Assembly (NCBI RefSeq): GCF_007558865.1
Contig: NZ_VLPK01000003.1
Location: 124,001 to 188,000, forward strand
Direction: 5' to 3'
Length of the DNA: 64,000 bases
DNA from: Mucilaginibacter corticis
GTDB taxonomy: Bacteria; Bacteroidota; Bacteroidia; Sphingobacteriales; Sphingobacteriaceae
The translations under genes were made by a program, and so were the position numbers. Under the pieces are notes generated by a model. It worked only from the letters and a program-made list of their open reading frames with translations, did not search any database and was not told the origin of the DNA. Shown here in pieces: positions 33,956 through 42,966 of this stretch; positions within the stretch are counted from its first letter, which is position 1, and each line of letters starts with the position of its first letter.

Positions 33956-35068
33956 ATGAAAACCCTGTTTGTGTTGGTTTTAGGATGGTGCGTAATCAGT
34001 AATTGCGCAATTGCGCAGCACAAACAAAATCCGTCAGGTACTAAGATTTTCTTTGGAGAAGCCGAAGGCCAAAAGATCTACCAATATACCTTGCAAAACA
34101 GCAATGGTATGCAGGTGAAGGTGATTAACTACGGTGCTACCATTACTGATATCATTATACCCGATAAAAATGGCGAAATGGGAGACGTGGTATTGGGATT
34201 CGATTCACTCAGTCAGTACCTCAGTAAGGATAATGCCCGTATGGGGGCAATCCGCGGCAGGGTTACCAACCGTATTGCCAATAATAAATTCAGCATAGAT
34301 GGTAAGGAATATAAAGTAATTACCAGTAAAAATGGTGAAGTACTTGGCCTAAACAAACGGATCTGGAATATTGAAGAAATACCCGGCGATAAGGAAGCAG
34401 GATTAAAAGTAACCTATTTAAGCAAAGACGGCGAAGAGGGTTTTCCGGGGGATTTAGACCTAACAGTGATCTATACATTAACAAACAAAAACGAGCTCAA
34501 AATAAATTATAAAGTAACTACTGATAAACCAACACCCGTAGTACTTACCAGTCACTCCTATTTTAATCTTTCGGGTGGCAAGGCAGATAAGGTACTGAGT
34601 ACCGAAATGCAATTTTTTGCTGACCAATACCTGGAAACTACCAATGGCGGGATCCCGACAGGTAATTTGCTGGATGTTAAAGCAACTCAGTTTGACTTTA
34701 CCCAACCTAAGCAAATAGGCAAGCGCATAGCCGATTTTAATAATGGTGATGGTTATGATCTTACTTATGTGTTACATAATCAAACCGGCAAATTAGCTTT
34801 AGCTGCTATTGCTTATGAACCCATTAGTGGCAGAGTAATGAAAACTTATACTACCGAGCCCGGCGTTGTTTTTTACACCGGTAATGGATTTAATGATAAA
34901 GTAAGAGGAAAAGGCGGTAAGACGTTTACCAAACACGGTGCTTTTTGCCTTGAGACCCAGCATTACCCCGACTCGCCTAATCAACCTAAATTTGCGAATG
35001 TAATATTAAGACCGGGCGAAATATTTACATCAGAAACTGTTTACCAGTTTTCGGTGCGTAAATATTAA
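33956..35068 (+). CDS. Exported aldose 1-epimerase paralog (copy 2, conserved His lost)
   Basis: 370 residues from ATG 33956 (signal peptide ending A-I-A before Q-H); the frame extends upstream only because it overlaps copy 1. About half the residues match copy 1, with the same length and motif order: 'V-I-N-Y-G-A-T-I-T', 'T-N-R-I-A', 'T-S-H-S-Y-F-N-L-S-G', 'F-C-L-E-T-Q-H-Y-P-D-S-P'. The H-G-G segment of copy 1 is replaced by 'K-N126-G-E-V-L-G', so the conserved histidine (H129 in copy 1) is Asn. The other catalytic-site residues remain. It may have changed substrate or lost catalysis and become a binding protein. Terminator at 35099. Confidence 0.9.
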   Translation: MKTLFVLVLGWCVISNCAIAQHKQNPSGTKIFFGEAEGQKIYQYTLQNSNGMQVKVINYGATITDIIIPDKNGEMGDVVLGFDSLSQYLSKDNARMGAIRGRVTNRIANNKFSIDGKEYKVITSKNGEVLGLNKRIWNIEEIPGDKEAGLKVTYLSKDGEEGFPGDLDLTVIYTLTNKNELKINYKVTTDKPTPVVLTSHSYFNLSGGKADKVLSTEMQFFADQYLETTNGGIPTGNLLDVKATQFDFTQPKQIGKRIADFNNGDGYDLTYVLHNQTGKLALAAIAYEPISGRVMKTYTTEPGVVFYTGNGFNDKVRGKGGKTFTKHGAFCLETQHYPDSPNQPKFANVILRPGEIFTSETVYQFSVRKY

Positions 35069-35098
35069 GTACAAACTAAAAGAATGCTGTCAAAAACA

Positions 35099-35129
35099 AA
35101 AAAGTCCAACATATAATGTTGGACTTTTT
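35099..35129. terminator. Bidirectional terminator after the epimerase pair
   Basis: 14-bp perfect stem (35099-35112 with 35116-35129), 3-nt loop, flanked by A-run and T-run, between the convergent epimerase gene and the small membrane protein gene. Confidence 0.88.
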
Positions 35130-35196
35130 AAATTATCGGGTAGCGATACGGTACCGTCTTTAATAAAGTAAAGAGTTACGCTCGTTGAAGATCAAT

Positions 35197-35415
35197 TTAT
35201 GATTGTTGTTTTTCGCCGGCTAATGGAAGGCTTGATATGTAAAGAACAATGCCAATACCAAACACAATAAATCCGCCGTAGGCTAAACCTGCAGAAGCGC
35301 TTATTCCGCTTCCTGAATCGGCAGCGTTTAGTGCATGGTCAGGGGTAAGAACAAATGAGCCAACCACTATCAATATACCAATTAATGTAATTATAAGTCC
35401 TAAAGTCTTTTTCAT
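35197..35415 (-). CDS. Small two-helix membrane protein
   Basis: 72 residues with two hydrophobic segments (about 5-24 and 45-63) joined by a polar loop 'D-H-A-L-N-A-A-D-S-G-S-G-I-S-A-S-A-G'. It resembles small DUF3185-type membrane proteins in size and layout, but the match is not firm. ATG start at 35415; convergent with the epimerase pair and divergent from the cupin gene at 35573. Function unknown. Confidence 0.65.
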   Translation of the reverse strand: MKKTLGLIITLIGILIVVGSFVLTPDHALNAADSGSGISASAGLAYGGFIVFGIGIVLYISSLPLAGEKQQS

Positions 35416-35572
35416 ATCAGTTGTACAAAACTATTAATGCGCAAATATATAAACTTTGTGTTTTAATTAGATATCTAAAACAATTCTTTTACCCTCCAAT
35501 TTTTTATAGCGGTTATCTAATTATGAATAACTTCTGTTACATTTACTTACCAATACATCAATAAGCCTGTTA

Positions 35573-36358
35573 ATGAAAGTAATTATTGCCGTTTTATTCA
35601 TGGCACCATGGTTATGCGTTCATGCGCAAACTAATGAATTACAGTCTGGTGTTTATAGCTGGGGCAACAGCAAGGATGAAAAAATTGGTATTGTTGAAAA
35701 ACGACAGGTATTAAACGGTAAAACACTTGATCTTCAACATTTCGAGATCTACACACTTACCCTCCGTCCCGGCAAAACTTATATACCACTGGTTACTGAT
35801 GAGAATAACGAACAGCTTATAGTTGTAAAAAGCGGCAATATCAAACTCCGGCTTAAAGATACAGCTCAAACCGTTAGCGCAGGCAGTATAGCCCTGGTTT
35901 TGGCGGGCGATAAGATCAGCTTTCAAAATCAAACGGCAACTGCGGCAACCTGGTATGTTATTAATTATAAATCGGTAAACCCCGTTAACACACAACGTGG
36001 ATATGGTGGGGGGCCGTCGTTCATAAAAAATTGGGATCAGCTTAAAGTCAATATATCTCCAAAAGGCGAAAGCCGGTCGTTATTTGACAGGCCGACAACT
36101 ATGTTTGAGCGGTTTGAAGTGCATGCCACCGCATTAAATCCAGGGTATGCCAGTCATGATCCACATACGCATCGCGTAGAAGAATTGATATTAATGCTGA
36201 CCGGCGATGTGCAGGAAACTATTGCACAGAATAAATTTAATGCCCATGAGGGCGATTGCATTTATTTACAATCTGAAATATTGCATGGCCCGAAAAATAT
36301 CAGCAATAAACAGTGCTATTATTTAGCCATACAATGGCATAATTTAAAAACAGATTAA
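35573..36358 (+). CDS. Exported bicupin-like protein
   Basis: 261 residues, signal peptide ending C-V-H-A before Q-T-N. Two cupin folds are visible: residues 55-130 ('Y-T-L-T-L-R-P-G-K-T', 'Q-L-I-V-V-K-S-G-N-I-K') and residues 170-255 ('H-D-P-H-T-H-R-V-E-E-L-I-L-M-L-T-G-D-V', 'G-D-C-I-Y-L-Q-S-E-I-L-H-G-P'). Only the second keeps the H-x-H...E...H metal set, so the first half is likely structural. Exported bicupins in Bacteroidota are often near sugar-degrading genes, where they may be isomerases or lyases. It precedes the broken serine hydrolase by 20 bp on the same strand. Confidence 0.8.
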   Translation: MKVIIAVLFMAPWLCVHAQTNELQSGVYSWGNSKDEKIGIVEKRQVLNGKTLDLQHFEIYTLTLRPGKTYIPLVTDENNEQLIVVKSGNIKLRLKDTAQTVSAGSIALVLAGDKISFQNQTATAATWYVINYKSVNPVNTQRGYGGGPSFIKNWDQLKVNISPKGESRSLFDRPTTMFERFEVHATALNPGYASHDPHTHRVEELILMLTGDVQETIAQNKFNAHEGDCIYLQSEILHGPKNISNKQCYYLAIQWHNLKTD

Positions 36359-36378
36359 TCAACCCAATTAATAGCCGT

Positions 36379-37941
36379 ATGCCTGTACAACGACGAGAAT
36401 TTTTAAAAAACGCTGCTATCGGTTTAGCAGGTTTAAGTTTGGCGCCTATCTTTAGTGAAACATTATTTGCAATACCCCCTGCAGCCGCACTAACACATAG
36501 TCTGCCCGAAGAACAAGGCATATTATCGGCAAGTATATTGGAGTTTATTAACGCCGCCGAGAAGAATAACCTGCAGTTGCATAGTCTGATGATAGTGCGC
36601 AACGGTAAAATAGTTACACAAGGCTGGTGGGACCCATATAAACCTGATCTTAAGCATGTGCTTCACTCGTTAAGTAAAAGTTTTACTTCTACAGCTATCG
36701 GGTTTGCTGTAAGCGAGGGTTTATTATCAGTTGAGGATAAGGTGATCAAATTTTTTCCCGGCGATGTACCATCTGCACCTAATCCACATTTGGATGAAAT
36801 GCAGGTTAAGCACTTGCTCACCATGACCACCGGCCATGACGCGGATACATCAGGCCCTATGCGAAAAGGAACTGAAGTATGGACAAAGGTATTCTTATCA
36901 ACCCCAATTGCACACCAGCCCGGCACTTATTTTCTTTACGATACGGGTGCCACTTATATGCTATCGGCCATTATTACTAAATTAACAGGCAAAACGGTAT
37001 TAGAATACCTTACCCCCCGCCTATTTACCCCGTTATAAATTACCGGTATGGATTGGGAAGTTAGTCCGCAAGGTATTAATACAGGTGGCTGGGGTTTGCG
37101 TGTTAAAACCGAAGATATTGCCAAACTAGGTTTGCTTTACCTGCAAAATGGGAAATGGAACGGTAAGCAGGTTTTATCGGCAACGTGGGCAGAAGCGGCC
37201 ACAACTTATAAAGTACCTAATGCCAATCCTAAAGGAAAAGATGAGAACAGCGACTGGCAACAGGGGTATTGCTATCAATTTTGGCGCTGCCGTCATAACT
37301 TTTTCAGAGGTGATGGCGCGCAAGGCCAGTATTGTCTGGTGTCGCGTGATCTGAATACGGTCATAGCTATCACCAGCGAAATTGCAGATATGCAGAAAAC
37401 GCTGAATTATGTTTGGGATCATCTACTTCCCGGTATAAAAAAGGATGCACTACCGGCAGATGGTGTTAACCAAAACGCGCTTAAGCAAAAATTGACCACC
37501 CTTACCTTATTACCGCAAAAAACAAGTTTCGGAGAAAGTACAAAAACTTTAGTATCGGGCAAAACATATACCATTAAAGACAATGCGGTAGGTATTAGCC
37601 AGGCATCATTAACGTTTAATAAAAACGAATGCGTTTTTACATTAAAGAATAATCAGGCCGCACAAAGTATAACCTGCGGATTAGATCATTGGGTAAAAGG
37701 TGAAACGACAATTCCCGGTGCGTCTGTTGCAAGCAATACCCCCCAGAAAATAGTAGCTGCCGGTATTTGGACCGATGATAAAACATTTGTGATTACCTTA
37801 CAATACTATGAAACCCCAAATTCTGACCTCATCACCTGTCGCTTACAGGACAACGCTATCCACATTGAGTTTTTAAACGGCATGGCTGCAAGAAATGGCA
37901 GTACTAAAGATAGTCGCCCTGCTTTAGAGGGAAACGCGTAG
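36379..37941 (+). pseudogene. Serine hydrolase (beta-lactamase-like), broken by an in-frame TAA at 37036-37038
   Basis: One frame of 521 codons reads as a class-C-like serine hydrolase, except for TAA at codon 220. Residues 1-219 carry the twin-arginine-like leader 'R-R-E-F-L-K-N-A-A-I-G', the nucleophile motif S97-x-x-K100 ('H-S-L-S-K-S-F-T-S-T') and 'Y-D-T-G-A-T-Y'. After the stop, 'I-T-G-M-D-W-E-V-S-P-Q-G-I-N-T-G-G-W-G-L-R-V' continues the same domain without a frame change. Homologous proteins usually have a glycine-like residue where the stop now is (P-L-G-I), so it looks like a recent nonsense mutation; the rest has no further stops. Two separate peptides could still be made, but a complete enzyme would need readthrough. 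Related intact genes include 41769. Confidence 0.85.
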
Positions 37942-37956
37942 TATATTGAAAGCTTG

Positions 37957-38571
37957 TTATTTTGTATGCTGATCGTCGGCCAGTTTTTTTTCTATCCGTG
38001 TATCAGGTATAAACCAAATGCAAGCTACAGCTACGTATAATGCTAAGCTTACATAAGTATTGATCCAGGCAAATCCTATCGCTACAACGTAAAATACAAT
38101 GGAGATCCTTCCTTTACGGTCAGTACCTAAAGCAGCTGCCAATGCCGAATTTGGACCTTCATGCTTTAACAATACAATAACCAATATAGCATAAGCTATT
38201 GCATTCATTAAAAGCACAATACCATACATAGCCATGGGCCAAAGTAATGTGAAAGGGTTTTCGCCCAGCCAGGCGCTTACAAACGGCACCATTGACAACC
38301 AGAAAAGCAAATGCAAATTAGCCCATAACACTGCGCCGTTTATAGACTTTACAATATGGAACATATGGTGGTGATTGTTCCAGTATATGCCAACATATAT
38401 AAAGCTGATAATATAGTTTAATAACACCGGCCATACATGATGTAATGATTCCAAGTCGGGCTTTTCAGGGGTTTTAAGCTCTAACACCATTATAGTGATG
38501 ATAATGGCTATAACCCCATCGCTAAAGGCTTCGAGCCTTCCTTTACTCATATTCGCATTTATAGATCGCAT
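37957..38571 (-). CDS. TMEM175-family potassium channel (DUF1211)
   Basis: 204 residues with about six transmembrane helices. The N-terminal 'R-L-E-A-F-S-D-G-V-I-A-I-I-I-T-I-M-V-L-E-L' is the R...F-S-D-G motif of the TMEM175 family, the pore-lining segment of bacterial K+ leak channels that assemble as tetramers. 'Y-W-N-N-H-H-H-M-F' and 'N-L-H-L-L-F-W-L-S' are the other conserved stretches. An ATG at 38550 (MSKGRLEAFSDG) would shorten it by seven residues and is as plausible as 38571. It converges on the broken serine hydrolase. Confidence 0.9.
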   Translation of the reverse strand: MRSINANMSKGRLEAFSDGVIAIIITIMVLELKTPEKPDLESLHHVWPVLLNYIISFIYVGIYWNNHHHMFHIVKSINGAVLWANLHLLFWLSMVPFVSAWLGENPFTLLWPMAMYGIVLLMNAIAYAILVIVLLKHEGPNSALAAALGTDRKGRISIVFYVVAIGFAWINTYVSLALYVAVACIWFIPDTRIEKKLADDQHTK

Positions 38572-38760
38572 AGCTTAAAAGTATAAATATTATTAAATAG
38601 CAGGCGAAATCTCTTTAAATAAATCATTGTACTGCTGTTTTCCAAATTGGGAAAAATGAGCTTGAAATTCAATTGTAACAAAATTGTTGCAAATCAAAAA
38701 TATACGCTATATTAGTGACGGCTTAAACAGAAAAAAGTTCACCTAATTTTTTAAACTAAA

Positions 38761-38946
38761 ATGTACGAAAAAAAGTCCCCCTCGCTTTTTTTTACAAGGC
38801 TTGTAGTAGCCTTATTAATTATTGTTCTGCTATCAGGAATGACAGAAGTTGCCTATATAGCAGCGTCATATAAAGACCAAAACGGCTTTAAATCGACAGG
38901 ACAGAAAGCTACAATTCCGCACGAAACCCTTCATCGCTTAAAATAA
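38761..38946 (+). CDS. Small single-span membrane protein
   Basis: 61 residues: basic N-terminus (MYEKKSPSLFFTR), one hydrophobic segment (about 13-32) and a short polar tail. I do not recognise it. It is supported as a real gene by a free-standing position with 189 bp upstream, a strong terminator 49 bp downstream and no overlapping gene. It could be a membrane-associated small regulator or just a chance frame; codon use looks native. Confidence 0.5.
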   Translation: MYEKKSPSLFFTRLVVALLIIVLLSGMTEVAYIAASYKDQNGFKSTGQKATIPHETLHRLK

Positions 38947-38994
38947 CATAGCAGATGGTATGATGCTCATAATTTCTAAACGATCAATAACAAC

Positions 38995-39027
38995 AAAAAA
39001 GGGATAACGTCAAGCTATCCCTTTTTT
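38995..39027. terminator. Bidirectional terminator
   Basis: 12-bp perfect stem (AAAAAAGGGATA, 38995-39006, with TATCCCTTTTTT, 39016-39027), between the small membrane protein and the NIPSNAP gene, which converge. Confidence 0.88.
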
Positions 39028-39045
39028 ATTTGCCTGTAACAGATT

Positions 39046-39843
39046 TTAATAATCCGAGTAGTCTGTTGGATAAAGGAACAAGCTTTCTGATCTTGATACG
39101 TTTTTCTGGTATTCGGGCATTTTGCCTAATGCTTTGAAATGTTCATCATCAAAAAACAGCTTCCATTTATCTTTATTATCCTGAAGCCCGTTAAACGTGG
39201 TTATGTACATCAGGTTGGGCATATGACTACCTGCTATCACTTCACCATAAAACATAGCGTTAAAGTTGTATTTCTTAAATACCGAGATCTCATCGCCCAC
39301 ATTAAACATTTTAACTTTACTGGCATTGTATTTTTCTGTCGCGCTTTCATAGCTGCGCAGTTCGTAAATACGGTCGGCTTTTTTTGCGGTAAGGTTAGGC
39401 ACGTTTGGCTCAGGTGCTCCCGGGAATGCACGCAGCACAATGGTTTCTATACGTGTATAAGTAGGGTCATTGTACGATGCATCTAAATAATCTTTCCCGG
39501 CATTCAGGTAATCCTGGTCTTTTAACAACTTTTGATCTGTATTTTCTAAGGCATCAAAAGTTTTGTAAGCTGTATATACATAGATTTTTTTATCAACGCT
39601 ATCCGGCTTTAAGACTTTAAACACGCCAACATTTTTTATACCTGCTTTATGCATTGCCGGCAGATACGCGTTTTGCAGGTAAGCATCTAACCTATCCTCT
39701 TGGGCTTTGCTTTTATAATGATATATTTTAAGCTGATAGTAATATTGCGAGGCTGCCTGCACGTACAGGCCGGAGAACAAACAAGATGCAAACACAAAAA
39801 GCGCGACAAGCACTATTGGGCAATTTTTATAAAACATTTTCAT
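39046..39843 (-). CDS. Exported NIPSNAP family protein
   Basis: 265 residues, signal peptide ending V-Q-A before A-S-Q. Two ferredoxin-like NIPSNAP modules: residues 35-135 ('Y-Y-Q-L-K-I-Y-H-Y-K-S-K-A-Q-E-D-R-L') and 150-255 ('R-I-Y-E-L-R-S-Y-E-S-A-T-E-K', 'M-F-N-V-G-D-E-I-S-V-F-K-K'). NIPSNAP proteins bind unknown ligands; in Bacteroidota they are usually exported. It follows the ABC permease gene by 12 bp, so the three genes 41687-39046 are one probable operon, with this protein in place of the expected ATPase. Confidence 0.85.
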   Translation of the reverse strand: MKMFYKNCPIVLVALFVFASCLFSGLYVQAASQYYYQLKIYHYKSKAQEDRLDAYLQNAYLPAMHKAGIKNVGVFKVLKPDSVDKKIYVYTAYKTFDALENTDQKLLKDQDYLNAGKDYLDASYNDPTYTRIETIVLRAFPGAPEPNVPNLTAKKADRIYELRSYESATEKYNASKVKMFNVGDEISVFKKYNFNAMFYGEVIAGSHMPNLMYITTFNGLQDNKDKWKLFFDDEHFKALGKMPEYQKNVSRSESLFLYPTDYSDY

Positions 39844-39855
39844 TTTAGGTGATAA

Positions 39856-40722
39856 TTAATCTTTTATGTGGTTTAAACGTGGTAAACTTACAATTAACAA
39901 TACAAATACAGCGGTAACCAGCTTCAATAAATTTGCATCAACCCCAATGTATAAAGTTAAGGCTAACACCAACTGAAAAATGATAGCGCCTGCCAATACC
40001 AACAACAATATCATCCATACGGATGTAATATGCAGCCAGCCTATTAATGTTTCAGCAATTATGACCGACCCCAACCCTACTATCACTATCCCGATGCCCA
40101 TGCTGATATCTGCAAATCCCTGGAATTGCGTTATCAGATAACCGCTTACCGCTGTTAAGGCATTGGCCAGCGCCAAACCTATGATTTTCATCCTGTCGGT
40201 ATTTACACCTAATGCGCGGATCATCGACTCGCTATTTCCCGTCGCGCGCATGGCGATACCAAAATCTGTTTTTAGCAGGTAACCGATTAGCAAAGTAATT
40301 GCCCCTACAAATAATAACAATATCCAAAATGTATTCTGATTTATATTGGTTGCAATTTGGATCAAAGTAAATATAGACGATGTGCCGATAAGAGGCAAAT
40401 TAGACCGCCCCATTAAAGTTAAATTAACCGAATATAAGGCGGTCATGACTAATATACCCGCTAATAACGGATTGATCTTCAATTTGGTATGGATAAGCCC
40501 GGTAATTGCTCCGGCCAACCCGCCGGCAAATAATACAGCAGGTAAAATCAGATATCCGGGGATATGCCGGGTAAGTAATATTGCAGACACCACGCCACCT
40601 AATGTATAGCTGCCATCGGTAGTAATATCGGGGATATTAAATATCTTCATAGATATATAAATCCCTAACGCTATACCCGAAAAGCAAAGCCCCTGCAATA
40701 AGGCGGTAAGGTAAAAATCCAT
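39856..40722 (-). CDS. ABC importer permease (TrpY/branched-chain type)
   Basis: 288-residue membrane protein with about 8-9 helices. 'I-F-N-I-P-D-I-T-T-D-G-S-Y-T-L-G-G' and 'A-M-R-A-T-G-N-S-E-S-M-I-R-A-L-G-V-N-T-D-R-M-K-I' (the ATPase-coupling loop) are typical of the permease class that works with PF04392-type binding proteins, as in TrpXYZ of Gram-positives. Its start codon overlaps the stop of the binding-protein gene by one base (TAATG), so the two are coupled. No ATP-binding subunit follows. The coupling loop is preserved, so it probably still pairs with an ATPase made elsewhere. Confidence 0.88.
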   Translation of the reverse strand: MDFYLTALLQGLCFSGIALGIYISMKIFNIPDITTDGSYTLGGVVSAILLTRHIPGYLILPAVLFAGGLAGAITGLIHTKLKINPLLAGILVMTALYSVNLTLMGRSNLPLIGTSSIFTLIQIATNINQNTFWILLLFVGAITLLIGYLLKTDFGIAMRATGNSESMIRALGVNTDRMKIIGLALANALTAVSGYLITQFQGFADISMGIGIVIVGLGSVIIAETLIGWLHITSVWMILLLVLAGAIIFQLVLALTLYIGVDANLLKLVTAVFVLLIVSLPRLNHIKD

Positions 40723-41687
40723 TATTTTACAGCTTCAAAATTTGAAGGTATGGCAATATTGTACTTTTTAACGGCGGCCGGATTATACACCCGTTTCCTG
40801 ATCTTTACCATTTCAGGTTTTAAGCCGTCTGTTTTATGAGTTTTAAGGTATTGAGCAGCTTGCTCGCCTGCCTGATACCCCCATTGATAGATATCTGCAC
40901 CAAAGGCAGCTACCGCGCCGCGTTGTACTAATCCGGCCTCGCTGGTAAATATCGGCACATTGGCTTGGTTACAGTTTTTTAATATAGTTTCAAACGATGC
41001 AAATACTGTATTGTCAGGATTGGCAAAAAATGCGTCTATCTTTTTATCCAACAGGGCTTGGGTAACTAATTGCGCATCGGCTGATGAATTTAAAGGTAGA
41101 GCGATAAGAGTAATATTTAATTTATCCGCTAAGGATTTAATTCGTTGCATGGCATCTGCCGATTGCGGTTCGGCCTGGTTATAGATCATCCCGATAACCA
41201 GTTTGCTCCCTTTTGGTTTTAACAATTTAGGGATGATAGAGAATGAAGTATCAATGTATTGCAGATCCTCAACCGCACCAAAAAGGTTAGCCGGGGCTTT
41301 ACCATCCTTACCGATCACTTTCATACGTTCAGGCGTTGGCGAAACCATTTCAAAAATCGGGATGGTCTTGGTGTTTTGCACAGCAGTAACCGATGATAAA
41401 GTTGTACAGGTAGCCAACAGGTCCACATTTTCTGATACAAAATAGTTGACGATCTGTGTCAGGGTAGGAATATTACCCTGCGCATTACGATATTCTATCT
41501 TGACCGTCTTTTTTTCTTCACTGAAGCCTTCTTTTTTCAGAGCATCAGTAAACCCGGTCCGTGCTTGCGCAATGGTAGCGTCTTCAAAAGCATCAACAAA
41601 ACCAACAACCGGCGCATTGTTTGCCTTGGGCGATTTACAGGCGGCAAACAGTACAGTAAACAATATAAGGGGCAGATATTTTTTCAT
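40722..41687 (-). CDS. ABC importer substrate-binding lipoprotein (TrpX-like, PF04392)
   Basis: 321-residue lipoprotein with lipobox L-F-A-A-C (C17). The periplasmic-binding fold of the ABC_sub_bind family: 'V-V-G-F-V-D-A-F-E-D-A-T-I-A-Q-A-R-T-G-F', 'L-L-A-T-C-T-T-L-S-S-V-T-A-V', 'I-D-A-F-F-A-N-P-D-N-T-V-F' and 'A-A-F-G-A-D-I-Y-Q-W-G-Y-Q-A-G'. Characterised relatives bind tryptophan, tyrosine or other aromatic amino acids, but the ligand here is unknown. It is the first gene of the three-gene unit with the permease and the NIPSNAP protein. Confidence 0.9.
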   Translation of the reverse strand: MKKYLPLILFTVLFAACKSPKANNAPVVGFVDAFEDATIAQARTGFTDALKKEGFSEEKKTVKIEYRNAQGNIPTLTQIVNYFVSENVDLLATCTTLSSVTAVQNTKTIPIFEMVSPTPERMKVIGKDGKAPANLFGAVEDLQYIDTSFSIIPKLLKPKGSKLVIGMIYNQAEPQSADAMQRIKSLADKLNITLIALPLNSSADAQLVTQALLDKKIDAFFANPDNTVFASFETILKNCNQANVPIFTSEAGLVQRGAVAAFGADIYQWGYQAGEQAAQYLKTHKTDGLKPEMVKIRKRVYNPAAVKKYNIAIPSNFEAVK

Positions 41688-41768
41688 GTTACTAAGTTAG
41701 GTAAAGCTGGCAAAGTAGCGAAATGCAGGTATTAATATTTACGTCACAATTGAGTTGACTAAGACATA

Positions 41769-42878
41769 TTAAAAAAAATCTCTCAGTAACTTTTTAGCGA
41801 CTTCGTTTAAATCAGTACTACCCTGATTATAATTACGCATAATGATCACCGAATATTTTGAATCTAAATCGACAACAAACTGCGCTGTATAACCAGGGAC
41901 GAAACCATCATGTTCTATCAAATTTTGACCGATACCCGAATGCATCATCAAAGCCAAACCGTAGGTGTCGCTTACGTTAGATATATCTTCCATCTTTCTG
42001 ATACTTGATTTGCTTAATATTTGTGGCTTTACTATAAATGATGTTACAAACTTAGCCAAGTCTGATGGTGTTGAATAAAGCGAACCGGCCGGCAAGCCAT
42101 ACCCCATTCCTGATTGTTGTTTAAAAGGTATATCGATATATACAACGCCCGATACATTTTCCAACCCTACGGCCAGCTTTGTTATTTTAGTATCGGGTAC
42201 TAAAAGGTAGGTATCGTGCATTTGCAGTGGTTCAATAATCCTTCGCTGTAACATGCTGATATAACTTTCGCCGCTGGCTCTTTCTAAAGCCAGTCCCAGA
42301 ATTGCATAACCAATATCCGAGTACAAAAATTCTTTACCTGGTTTTGAGGCAAAACTTGTTATAGGTATAGCACGAAGTAATAATCGCTCCCATTGGGTTG
42401 GGTCGCCGAAGTAATATGAATCCGGATCGGGATGGCGTTTAATTCCTGATGTATGCGATGCTAACTGTTTAAAGGTGATTTTATACTTGTCTGAATAGCC
42501 TTTCAATTGAGCTATCTCAGGAACATATTTTCTTACATCATCATCCAGGCTAATTTTTTTATCCTCAACCAATAGCATTAATAAAGTGGCTGTAAAAGTT
42601 TTGGTAATAGACCCGATTCGATAATTAGTACCGGTGTCAGCTAAAATATTCCTGTCCTTGTCTGCATAGCCAAACGCGTTTGCCCATATTACTTTATTAC
42701 CCTTAATTACAGCTGCCGATATACTGCCATGTAAATCATCCCAGGCTACATCATTTTTTAAGCGGTTGCTAAATTTTGAAATAACTTCATTTTCATGAGC
42801 GGTCAACTGCGAAAAACCGGTCATCGGAAGAAATAAAAAAATAAAAATTATGGCTGATAAGTTGATTTTAGGTGTCAT
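41769..42878 (-). CDS. Exported serine hydrolase (class C beta-lactamase-like)
   Basis: 369 residues from ATG 42878 (signal peptide ending G-F-S before Q-L); the longer frame begins with TTG at 42890. Motifs: S90-I-T-K93 (S-x-x-K nucleophile), 'Y-S-D-I-G-Y-A' (in place of Y-S-N) and 'H-D-G-F-V-P-G' (H-x-G). Members of this family are D-aminopeptidases, esterases or penicillin-recognising proteins rather than true beta-lactamases. It is intact, unlike the related gene at 36379. It lies between the ABC operon and the aminotransferase gene, divergent from the latter. Confidence 0.9.
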   Translation of the reverse strand: MTPKINLSAIIFIFLFLPMTGFSQLTAHENEVISKFSNRLKNDVAWDDLHGSISAAVIKGNKVIWANAFGYADKDRNILADTGTNYRIGSITKTFTATLLMLLVEDKKISLDDDVRKYVPEIAQLKGYSDKYKITFKQLASHTSGIKRHPDPDSYYFGDPTQWERLLLRAIPITSFASKPGKEFLYSDIGYAILGLALERASGESYISMLQRRIIEPLQMHDTYLLVPDTKITKLAVGLENVSGVVYIDIPFKQQSGMGYGLPAGSLYSTPSDLAKFVTSFIVKPQILSKSSIRKMEDISNVSDTYGLALMMHSGIGQNLIEHDGFVPGYTAQFVVDLDSKYSVIIMRNYNQGSTDLNEVAKKLLRDFF

Positions 42879-42966
42879 GTATTCAGGCAAATAATGATCT
42901 TAAAGATACTGTCATTATTATCATTTTCAAATATGGTTTAAATGGTTTTGCTTACTTTAGCCAAAC

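Noticed and set aside
18463..37941. Two genes with single in-frame TAA codons suggested stop-codon recoding
   Set aside because: Nearly all other genes here, including infC, thrS and the tandem paralogs, end at TAA, so TAA is an ordinary stop; two independent nonsense mutations are simpler.
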